A DNA stretch of 12,085 nt from Ruminococcaceae bacterium UBA6855. GTDB taxonomy: Bacteria > Bacillota > Clostridia > Oscillospirales > Acutalibacteraceae. The notes beneath the pieces were generated by a model. It was not told where the DNA came from. It saw only the letters and a program-made list of their open reading frames with translations, and searched no databases. Positions 5,989 to 12,085 of the stretch are shown piece by piece (position 1 is the stretch's first letter; each line of letters starts with the position of its first letter). The DNA lies in the NCBI GenBank assembly GCA_002451755.1, contig DKDF01000005.1, positions 30,842 to 42,926 on the forward strand, in the 5' to 3' direction. A program made the translations under genes and the position numbers.

Positions 5989-7446
5989 ATGGCAAAAACA
6001 AAATTTTTTGAAAAGCGGGCGCTTGATTCGCGCCTGACCTCGCCCGATGTAACGGCGAAGGAGAAGTGGCTGGGTTATCTGCTCGGTCCGTCCGGCGCGC
6101 TGCTTTTAAACGCAGTGCTCGCGACCTACCTCAATGTCTATTATACCGATGTCCTGAACCTCACCACCGTGTGGGGCGGCGCGTTCCTCGCGGTGTTCCC
6201 GATAGTGTCGAAGATAATCGACGCCATAACAAATATAGTCATGGGCTATATCATCGACCGCACGCGCACAAAACAGGGCAAGGCGCGCCCGTGGCTGCTG
6301 CTCTCCGCGCCGCTTGTCGCCGTGACGGGCATATTGCTCTTCACAGTCCCCTCGGGCAACAGGACAGTGCAGGTGATATGGGTCATGCTCTCATATAACC
6401 TGTTCTATTCATTTGCCTATACAATTTATAACATGAGCCACAATCTTATGGTTCCGCTCTCGACAAGAAATACAGAACAGCGCGGCTCGCTCTCGGTTTT
6501 CAATCAGATATCGACTATCATGATGAGCGGCATAATCGTCGCGCTCATCTTCCCCATGCTCATAATGCCGCAGCTCGGCGTTGACAAATCAAAGTGGATA
6601 GTCACGATGAGTATTCTTTCGTGCATCGCGCTGCCGCTGACGCTCATGGAGTATTATTTCACCAAGGAGCGCATCACCCTCGAGGGCGGCGAGCAGGAGA
6701 AAGAAAGCGTCGCGATGACAACTCAGCTCAAGGCGATTTTCAGCGACAAATATATGATAATAATTTTCATATATTTTCTCATTTTCACCGTCGGCTCGAC
6801 GATCAAAAATATCTCGCTCGTCTATTTCTCGAACTATGTCCTCGGTACATATAACGACGGAAAGACTCAGACCATGCTCTCCGTTATCGGCGGCATCCCG
6901 ATGGGTATCGGCATTTTTGCCGTCTGGCCGCTCGCGAAGAAATTTGGCAAACGCAATTTAACGGCAATCGGCTTTATCTTCTATGCGGTCGGCTCGGCTA
7001 TATGCTGGCTCGCGCCGACGAATATGGTTATAGTGCTTATCGGCCAGTTTATCAAGAACATAGGCGGTCTGCCGTGCTCCTATGTGTTCATGGCTTTGTT
7101 CGCGGACGTGCTCGACCATGTTGAGTGGAAAAACGGCTTCAGGTGCGACGGTATCGCGATGTCTATATATAACACCATCGCCGTTGCGAGCGTCGGAATC
7201 TGCACGGGCGTGTTCAATCTCATTCTCTCGAAGTCCGGTTATGTCGCGCCCTATACAAATGCGGCCGGTCAGCTTATCGCCGTGCAGTCGGCGAGCGTCA
7301 AGAGCGCGGTAACCTTTACTTTCGTAGGGCTTGAGACGATAACCGGTGTTATCCTTGCGATACTTCTGCTGTTTTTAAATGTTGAAAAGAATATTGCAAA
7401 AGAGCAGGAGGAGATAAAGCAGAGAAACGGGGAGACGGCTGAATAA
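5989..7446 (+). CDS. GPH-family glycoside/sugar:cation symporter (MFS)
   Basis: A 485-residue integral membrane protein of the glycoside-pentoside-hexuronide:cation symporter family, with about twelve hydrophobic segments. The family signature between helices 2 and 3 is clear: DAITNIVMGYIIDRT (78-92) and RTKQGKARPWLL (93-104), with the conserved Asp, Gly and basic residues and the PW pair. The N-terminal LGYLLGPSGALLLNAVLATYL and the second-half TVGSTIKNISLVYFSNYVLG also fit. Length is normal (450-500). The ATG at 5989 is preferred over the GTG at 5986 because AAGGAG (5975-5980) is then eight bases away. It is the first gene of the operon after a long leader, and the next gene starts one base after its stop. 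With a cytoplasmic GH78 two genes downstream, the likely cargo is a rhamnose-containing glycoside or oligosaccharide; substrate specificity is inference. Confidence 0.92.
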   Translation: MAKTKFFEKRALDSRLTSPDVTAKEKWLGYLLGPSGALLLNAVLATYLNVYYTDVLNLTTVWGGAFLAVFPIVSKIIDAITNIVMGYIIDRTRTKQGKARPWLLLSAPLVAVTGILLFTVPSGNRTVQVIWVMLSYNLFYSFAYTIYNMSHNLMVPLSTRNTEQRGSLSVFNQISTIMMSGIIVALIFPMLIMPQLGVDKSKWIVTMSILSCIALPLTLMEYYFTKERITLEGGEQEKESVAMTTQLKAIFSDKYMIIIFIYFLIFTVGSTIKNISLVYFSNYVLGTYNDGKTQTMLSVIGGIPMGIGIFAVWPLAKKFGKRNLTAIGFIFYAVGSAICWLAPTNMVIVLIGQFIKNIGGLPCSYVFMALFADVLDHVEWKNGFRCDGIAMSIYNTIAVASVGICTGVFNLILSKSGYVAPYTNAAGQLIAVQSASVKSAVTFTFVGLETITGVILAILLLFLNVEKNIAKEQEEIKQRNGETAE

Positions 7447-7447
7447 A

Positions 7448-8254
7448 ATGAAGAAAAAACTTCTGATAATCATTCCGATTGCAGCTGTTGTCATTGCCGC
7501 GTGGCTCGCGTTCTGCGGCTATCAGTGGAGCTGGGGACCGTTTGTGAAGCTCCACGATGTGAAAACCGCCTCGCTCGCGGGCAACGGCGAAAAGTATTCG
7601 CTTGATAATGTCACGGAAAATGCCGACAGCCCGATAAAAGGCAAGACCGTTATATTTCTCGGCTCTTCCGTGACCTACGGCTCGGCATCCGGCGGGGTTT
7701 CGTTTGCCGATTATATCGAAAAGCGGGACGGCTGCGAGATGATAAAAAGCGCAGTCTCCGGCACGACCCTCGTTGAATCGGGCATGGATTCATATGTGTC
7801 GCGGCTCAAAAAGCTCGATGCAGAAAAAGCCGATCTTTTGGTCTGCCAGCTCTCGACCAACGACGCGTCGCAGAAAAAAGAGCTCGGGGAAATAATCGAG
7901 TCGAAAAATCTCGGCGACTTCGACACAAAGACCGTAGCCGGGGCGATAGAATACATAATCTGCTATGCAAAAGAAAAATGGAATTGCCCCGTGATATTTT
8001 ATACAAGTCCGCGCTACGACAGCGAGCGGTATCAATCTATGGTCGATATTTTAAAAGCGGCGCAGGAGAAGTGGGGCATATCCGTTATCGATATGTGGAA
8101 CGACGATAATTTGAACGCCGCCTTGAATGCCGATATGGATTTATATATGGCGGATAAGATACACCCGACAAAGGCGGGGTATCTCGAAATATGGACTCCG
8201 TTCATGGAACAGGAAATCTTTGCGGTTATGAGCGCGAAAGAGGTGAAAAAATGA
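7448..8254 (+). CDS. Membrane-anchored SGNH/GDSL-type hydrolase (esterase)
   Basis: A 268-residue protein with an N-terminal hydrophobic segment (about 4-23) that acts as signal anchor, placing the rest outside the cell; the Cys23 context (LAFC) is a poor lipobox. SGNH blocks are in order: FLGSSVTYG (70-78, nucleophile Ser74; Ser73 replaces the Asp of GDS), Gly105 in SAVSGTTL (101-108), Asn138 in LSTND (135-139), and Asp236/His239 in DKIHPTKAGY (236-245). All four catalytic or oxyanion residues are therefore present. The family hydrolyses ester bonds, often acetyl groups on carbohydrates; deacetylation of the imported rhamnoside is a reasonable guess, not shown. It starts one base after the symporter stop, with GGGGAG at 7429-7434, and its last four bases overlap the next start (ATGA), so it is translationally coupled within the operon. 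Confidence 0.88.
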   Translation: MKKKLLIIIPIAAVVIAAWLAFCGYQWSWGPFVKLHDVKTASLAGNGEKYSLDNVTENADSPIKGKTVIFLGSSVTYGSASGGVSFADYIEKRDGCEMIKSAVSGTTLVESGMDSYVSRLKKLDAEKADLLVCQLSTNDASQKKELGEIIESKNLGDFDTKTVAGAIEYIICYAKEKWNCPVIFYTSPRYDSERYQSMVDILKAAQEKWGISVIDMWNDDNLNAALNADMDLYMADKIHPTKAGYLEIWTPFMEQEIFAVMSAKEVKK

Positions 8255-10797
8255 AAGCCGTAAAGCTAAAAACAGAATATCTCAAAAACCCGCTGGGGAT
8301 AGATATAAAGAATCCGCGCTTCATGTGGAACTGCGAGGGCGGAAAGGCGCAGAGCGCATACAGAATAGCCGCATCAGATGCGCGCGGCAATATTTTATGG
8401 GACAGCGGCAAGGTCGAATCCCCGCAGATGGCGTTTATCCCGTATCCGCTCGATACTCCGTCGCGCCTGAGAGTGAACTGGAAGGTGAAGCTTTGGGACG
8501 AAAACGGGCTTGAGGGCGATTGGAGCGAGCCGGCATTCTTCGAGATCGGGCTTAGAAACGCCTCGGATTGGAGCGCGAAGTGGATAACCGGAAACTATAA
8601 TGTAAACAAAAAGCAGCGTTACCCGGTCGACTGCTTCAAAAAAGAGTTCGAGTGCAAAAAGCCGATTTTGTCTGCTCGGCTCTATATGACCGCCTGCGGA
8701 CTCTATTCAGCCGGGATCAACGGCGTTGATTGCTCGATGCCGCTCGCGCCCGGTGTTACGGAATACAGAAAGCGCATACAGTATCAGACCTATGATGTGA
8801 CTTCTCTCCTGCACGAGGGCGAAAATATAATCTGCGCCGAGCTTGCCGACGGCTGGTACAGGGGCAGCGTCGGCGCGTGGGGACTCAAAAATCAGTACGG
8901 CACCGAAACTAAATTGCTCGCTCAGCTTGAGATAAAATATACCGACGGCACGGCGCAGACGGTTGTGTCGGACGGCTCGTGGCTCTGGAGCAATGACGGC
9001 GCGATACGCTTCGCCGACAACAAGGACGGCGAGCGGGTCAATGCAAACAAGGCTCCGTCATACAGCGGTCACGCAAAAGAGACGAAGTGCAAGGTCGTGC
9101 CGAGCGCGTCGAACAATTTCCCGATAACCGAAAAGGAACGCTTCAAGCCCCAATTATCCGTCACCCCGAGCGGAAAAAAGCTGCTCGACTTCGGGCAGAA
9201 TATAGCGGGCTATGTCGAGTTTGAGATAAACGCCCGCGAGGGGCAGAAAATCACCCTTGAGTTCGGCGAGCTGCTGCGCGGCGGCGAGCTGACGCTCGAA
9301 AATATCCAGTGCAGGAATAAACGCAAGACAACGCCATTGCAAAAGATTGAGTATATCTGCAAAGCGGGCAGAAATCACTACAAGACAAAGTTTGCTATCT
9401 TCGGTTTTCAGTATATAAGCGTCGGCACGGATATAGATATAGCCCCGGAGAACTTCACTGCCATAGCAGTCTATTCCGACATGGAGGAGACGGGATATTT
9501 CAACAGCTCCAATGAGCTGCTCAATAAATTCGTCGAGGCGACAAAGTGGTCGGCAAAAGGCAACTCGACCGATCTGCCGACAGACTGCCCGACCCGCGAA
9601 CGCCACGGCTGGACGGGCGATGCGCAGATATTCTGCAAAACAGCGAGCTATCTTTTTGACTACGCGCCCTTTGCCGAAAAATTCGTGCGCGATATGTGCG
9701 ACGAGCAGCTCAAAAACGGCAACTTCCGCCAGATAGCCCCGCGCGGCGGTGTGGATTTCTATATGACTTTCATGGACGGCTCGGCGGGATGGTCCGATGC
9801 GGGCGTGTTCATACCGTACAGGCTCTATAAGCAGTACGGCGACAGAAAAATTCTTGAGCGTTTTTATCCCAATATGCGCGCCTTTGCCGAGTATAAAATA
9901 AAGACCCTCGGCAAGTGGTATCCTACCGCTCTGCCGACGGGAGTGGGACTCAAGAATTTCCGCAACATTTCAAACTATCGCCAGTCCTACGGCGAATGGG
10001 CGGAACCCGCCGATGTCAAGGCTCTTAAATTTACGGATTTCGTCAACCCGAATCCCGAGGAGACCACGGCTTACATAGTCTATATGCTCGAAACGATGGC
10101 GGATATAGCCCGCATTCTCGGCAAGGACAGCGACAGAAAGCTCTATGAGAAAAATGCCGCAAGGGCAAGAAAAGGCTATGCGGCGCTCGTCTCCACGAAA
10201 AAATTCTCGCTCGACACCGACCGCCAGGCGAAGCTCGTGCGCCCGCTTTATATTAATCTGCTGAATAAACAACAGTCGGAATACGCGAAAAAGCGGCTCA
10301 TAAAAGCTCTTGACAACTACTCGTGGCGGCTCGGCACGGGCTTCCTCTCGACTCCGCTGATACTGAGTGTTCTGGCGGATATCGATATTGAATATGCCTA
10401 CCGCCTGCTCGAAAACGAGCAGATGCCCGGCTGGCTGTTCATGCCCAAAAACGGCGCGAACACCGTCTGGGAGTCGTGGGAGGGCACTGCGGCGCAGGGC
10501 GGCATAGCCTCGCTCAACCACTATTCCAAGGGCGCCGTGTGCGAGTGGCTGTTCGGCACGATGTGCGGAATAAATGTCGCGGGGGAGAATAAATTCAAAA
10601 TATCCCCGCGCCCGGGCGGACATTTTGAGTTCGCCGAAGCGAGCTATGACAGCGTATACGGAAAAATTTTCGTGCGCTGGGACAAAACGGACGGGGGATA
10701 CAAATATAAAATATCCGTCCCGTCGAACTGCAAAGCGGATATAATTCTGCCCGACGGAAGAAAACAGACCGTCGGAGCGGGTGAATATGAATTCTGA
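8251..10797 (+). CDS. Alpha-L-rhamnosidase, GH78, complete and without signal peptide
   Basis: An 848-residue enzyme with the standard GH78 layout: N-terminal Ig/Fn3-like domain (about 1-105, with NPLGIDIKNPRFMW at 13-26), two beta-sandwich domains (about 106-425), the (alpha/alpha)6 catalytic barrel (about 430-780) and a C-terminal beta domain. Catalytic features: PTDCPTRERHGWTGDA at 443-458 (Asp445, Glu450 presumed general acid, Asp457) and ANTVWESW with Glu741 as presumed general base, followed by SLNHYSKGAVCEWL. No signal peptide or anchor is seen, so it should act in the cytoplasm on imported substrate. The ATG at 8251 is chosen because GAGGTG (8240-8245) lies five bases upstream and the start overlaps the SGNH stop (ATGA); an in-frame ATG at 8191 lies inside the previous gene and lacks a good site. 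The Glu-Trp context differs from the partial GH78 at the left end, suggesting different substrates. Confidence 0.95.
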   Translation: MKAVKLKTEYLKNPLGIDIKNPRFMWNCEGGKAQSAYRIAASDARGNILWDSGKVESPQMAFIPYPLDTPSRLRVNWKVKLWDENGLEGDWSEPAFFEIGLRNASDWSAKWITGNYNVNKKQRYPVDCFKKEFECKKPILSARLYMTACGLYSAGINGVDCSMPLAPGVTEYRKRIQYQTYDVTSLLHEGENIICAELADGWYRGSVGAWGLKNQYGTETKLLAQLEIKYTDGTAQTVVSDGSWLWSNDGAIRFADNKDGERVNANKAPSYSGHAKETKCKVVPSASNNFPITEKERFKPQLSVTPSGKKLLDFGQNIAGYVEFEINAREGQKITLEFGELLRGGELTLENIQCRNKRKTTPLQKIEYICKAGRNHYKTKFAIFGFQYISVGTDIDIAPENFTAIAVYSDMEETGYFNSSNELLNKFVEATKWSAKGNSTDLPTDCPTRERHGWTGDAQIFCKTASYLFDYAPFAEKFVRDMCDEQLKNGNFRQIAPRGGVDFYMTFMDGSAGWSDAGVFIPYRLYKQYGDRKILERFYPNMRAFAEYKIKTLGKWYPTALPTGVGLKNFRNISNYRQSYGEWAEPADVKALKFTDFVNPNPEETTAYIVYMLETMADIARILGKDSDRKLYEKNAARARKGYAALVSTKKFSLDTDRQAKLVRPLYINLLNKQQSEYAKKRLIKALDNYSWRLGTGFLSTPLILSVLADIDIEYAYRLLENEQMPGWLFMPKNGANTVWESWEGTAAQGGIASLNHYSKGAVCEWLFGTMCGINVAGENKFKISPRPGGHFEFAEASYDSVYGKIFVRWDKTDGGYKYKISVPSNCKADIILPDGRKQTVGAGEYEF

Positions 10798-10809
10798 GGA
10801 GGAAAATCC

Positions 10810-11694
10810 ATGAAAAGATCGATAGCTGCAGTTATGGCAATTTTAGTCCTGCTTGTGTCACTGCTGTGTGCGTGCAAAAAGGACGACACAAAAACAAATA
10901 CCGACACCACCGGCGAAGCGCAGACGAGCGCGGACGGGCAAATAATTGATGACACTACCGCCCTGCCCGAGGACAGCACCGCGCAGGAGGACGAGACGGG
11001 CGAGACTAATTCAGCAGACCCCGCGAAGCCCGGCGAGACAAATGCGCAGGTCACTGCCGCACCCTCAAAGAGTGCAAAAGACTGGAATAAAGCTGAGATA
11101 ATCGCCTATTTCAACGCCGGCGCGAACAGAGTCAAGTACAGCGCAAAGTCCGTCACCCGAAACTATACCGAGACGAAGAACGACGCCGACAAGACCGAAC
11201 TTCCGAAAGCCATAGACGCAGTCGGCAAGAGCGCGATGAAAACTTTTATGAAGCGTGACGATAAAGCTCTCGTCATGACGAGCAAAGAGGATATCAAAGC
11301 GGTGTTCCCCGTCGGCGGCAAGGATTGGGTCAGTAAGCTTACAGCATCCGATGTCAAGAACGCAAAGATAGAGGACAAGGGAAACGAATATCAGATAACC
11401 CTGACCTTCGGCACTGAGGTCAATCCCTCGGGCGATAAGGGCTATGCCGCGGCATTCGGTGTGCTGACTGCCGACATGGTGAATTTCGATTATCCCGGAC
11501 TCTCGCTCAGCGATCAGAGATTCACCTATTACAACGGCACTATCTCGGCTCGGTTCGACAAGTCCACCGGCAATATGACTTATGCCCACTACGACTATCC
11601 CGTTATTATCGAACTGACGGCGCATCTGCTCGGCTCAAACACGAGAGTGAAAGTCGGCATGACAACAATAAACGATTTCACAATTAAATATTAA
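10810..11694 (+). CDS. Lipoprotein of unknown function, last gene of the operon
   Basis: A 294-residue exported protein. Residues 1-22 are a clear lipoprotein signal (MKRSIAAVMA, hydrophobic core, LCAC with lipidated Cys22). Residues 23-90 form an acidic, Thr/Asp/Glu-rich, probably disordered spacer. A folded part (about 90-294) starts with AKDWNKAEIIAYFNAGANRVK and ends in alternating polar/hydrophobic strands (HYDYPVIIELTAHLLG, VKVGMTTINDFTIKY). Lipoproteins with a similar 'Lys-Ala-Glu-Ile-x-x-Tyr-Phe-Asn...Asn-x-Val-Lys' opening are familiar to me from clostridial surface proteins, but I know no function for them. AGGAGG (10797-10802), touching the previous stop, lies seven bases before the ATG, and the gap to the GH78 gene is 12 bases, so it belongs to the operon. 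Being surface-bound, it could help to capture substrate; this is only a contextual guess. Confidence 0.8.
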   Translation: MKRSIAAVMAILVLLVSLLCACKKDDTKTNTDTTGEAQTSADGQIIDDTTALPEDSTAQEDETGETNSADPAKPGETNAQVTAAPSKSAKDWNKAEIIAYFNAGANRVKYSAKSVTRNYTETKNDADKTELPKAIDAVGKSAMKTFMKRDDKALVMTSKEDIKAVFPVGGKDWVSKLTASDVKNAKIEDKGNEYQITLTFGTEVNPSGDKGYAAAFGVLTADMVNFDYPGLSLSDQRFTYYNGTISARFDKSTGNMTYAHYDYPVIIELTAHLLGSNTRVKVGMTTINDFTIKY

Positions 11695-11751
11695 AAGTTA
11701 CATCTGAAAAACAAAATGTCCCGCACATCCGACGGGGTGTTCAAATGACAC

Positions 11752-11789
11752 AAAACCGACCTGTGAATAATAGGTCGGTTTTTGTGTTG
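11752..11789 (+). terminator. Intrinsic terminator closing the symporter operon
   Basis: AAAACCGACCT (11752-11762) pairs perfectly with AGGTCGGTTTT (11772-11782) around a nine-base loop, and the arms can extend further through ACAC/GTGT with one bulged T. T-tracts follow on the right and A-tracts precede on the left. It lies 57 bases after the lipoprotein stop; the intervening stretch holds no gene that I can support. Confidence 0.85.
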
Positions 11790-11799
11790 CTGCAAGGTT

Positions 11800-11830
11800 T
11801 ATAAAGTTGCGCCCTTTATATATCGCGCAA
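11800..11830. repeat. Two overlapping, mutually exclusive inverted repeats
   Basis: TATAAAG (11800-11806) pairs with CTTTATA (11814-11820) around TTGCGCC. Alternatively, TTGCGC (11807-11812) pairs with GCGCAA (11825-11830). The second stem uses bases from the loop of the first, so only one can form at a time. No neighbouring coding start explains it. Confidence 0.4.
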
Positions 11831-11886
11831 GCTATATCAAAGTAAAAGCAAGTGATCGGTTGACTTCTATAATCAGACCTTCAATA

Positions 11887-12042
11887 GCCGCGCCGCAGTG
11901 TTTGATATCTTTTGGGGAAAGGCGAGGGAACGGCTTGCGCAGCAAGACGCACGAGCACGCACTCGTTCAAGCTCCGGCGCGTTTGCGTGCGAATGTGCCG
12001 AGCTGCTGACTGAAAGCCGCGAGTTATGTACTGCGGCGCGGC
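11887..12042. repeat. 156-bp element closed by a perfect 13-bp inverted repeat, with nested stems inside
   Basis: GCCGCGCCGCAGT (11887-11899) is the exact reverse complement of ACTGCGGCGCGGC (12030-12042). Inside, CGGCTT/AAGCCG (11931-11936 with 12014-12019), CAGC/GCTG (11940-11943 with 12005-12008), ACGAG/CTCGT (11951-11955 with 11962-11966) and AGCT-CGGC/GCCG-AGCT (11970-11978, one bulge, with 11997-12004) nest without conflict into a branched fold. It could be a small RNA, a miniature repeat element or part of a dispersed repeat. The plus-strand frame beginning at 11856 stays open through the element to the window end, but has no ribosome site. Family unknown. Confidence 0.4.
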
Positions 12043-12053
12043 GTTGCCGGGGT

Positions 12054-12085
12054 CTCGGGGTGAAACCCCGAGTTTGCTTTTCTTT
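12054..12085 (+). terminator. Terminator-like hairpin at the window edge
   Basis: CTCGGGGT (12054-12061) and ACCCCGAG (12065-12072) form a perfect 8-bp stem with a GAA loop, followed by TTTGCTTTTCTTT. It would terminate plus-strand transcription, perhaps that of the 11887-12042 element. It may also be part of the same repeat. The window ends here. Confidence 0.5.

Noticed and set aside
8191..8250. Upstream ATG at 8191 as start of the complete GH78
   Set aside because: It lies inside the SGNH gene without a ribosome site. The ATG at 8251 has GAGGTG five bases upstream, and the family's N terminus (NPLGID) begins soon after it.
9970..10623. Long minus-strand open frame of 217 codons opposite the GH78 gene
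   Set aside because: It is antisense to the conserved GH78 catalytic domain, with no domain or ribosome site of its own; typical of G+C-rich codon positions.
11800..11990. tRNA gene
   Set aside because: GTTCAAGCTC at 11965-11974 resembles a T-loop, but there is no matching acceptor stem, D-arm or correctly spaced anticodon arm.
11782..12009. Plus-strand TTG-initiated open frame of 75 codons in the tail
   Set aside because: It starts within the terminator stem, has no ribosome site or known domain, and crosses the inverted-repeat element.
11856..12085. Second plus-strand open frame running off the window edge
   Set aside because: The only start codon seen is a GTG at 11898 without a ribosome site, and the peptide is low in complexity (ARARTRSSSSGAF). 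It probably reflects a G+C-rich repeat; the missing downstream sequence prevents a firm decision.

Overview
The window looks like chromosomal DNA from an uncultured Clostridia-type (Bacillota) gut or rumen bacterium. The evidence is AGGAGG-type ribosome binding sites, sigma-A-like promoters, short intrinsic terminators, lipoproteins in place of Gram-negative secreted proteins, and a large surface lipoprotein that combines Listeria-Bacteroides (InlB B-type) repeats, bacterial Ig-like (Big_2) domains and a Thr-Glu-Lys-Pro tail. No mobile element, CRISPR array, rRNA or tRNA gene was recognised.

Layout. (1) Bases 1-1320 are the 3' part of a GH78 alpha-L-rhamnosidase gene that starts upstream of the window. 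It is followed closely by a small flavodoxin-fold FMN oxidoreductase gene (1335-1910) and a terminator. (2) A separate gene (2145-4274) encodes a 709-residue surface lipoprotein and ends at a hairpin terminator shared with the convergent gene. (3) On the minus strand lie an HD-superfamily hydrolase (4338-4931), with a near-consensus promoter of its own, and a TetR-family regulator (5008-5586). (4) Divergent from the regulator, and preceded by a promoter and a leader of about 300 nt rich in predicted hairpins, is a four-gene operon: GPH-family sugar:cation symporter (5989-7446), membrane-anchored SGNH hydrolase (7448-8254), a complete GH78 alpha-L-rhamnosidase without signal peptide (8251-10797) and a lipoprotein of unknown function (10810-11694). 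A terminator closes the operon. (5) The last 300 bases hold no gene I can support, but contain nested inverted repeats and a hairpin at the window edge.

How the genes fit together. The simplest reading is a Gram-positive locus for using rhamnose-containing glycosides or oligosaccharides. The symporter would import a small rhamnoside, the SGNH enzyme could remove an ester decoration at the outer membrane face, and the GH78 enzymes would release L-rhamnose in the cytoplasm. The TetR regulator is the obvious candidate controller, with an imperfect 22-bp palindrome between it and the operon. The substrate, the inducer and the roles of the two lipoproteins are inference or unknown.

I do not see a clearly new enzymatic system. 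The least explained parts are the symporter-operon leader RNA, the inverted-repeat-bounded element at 11887-12042, and the central domain of the 709-residue lipoprotein.
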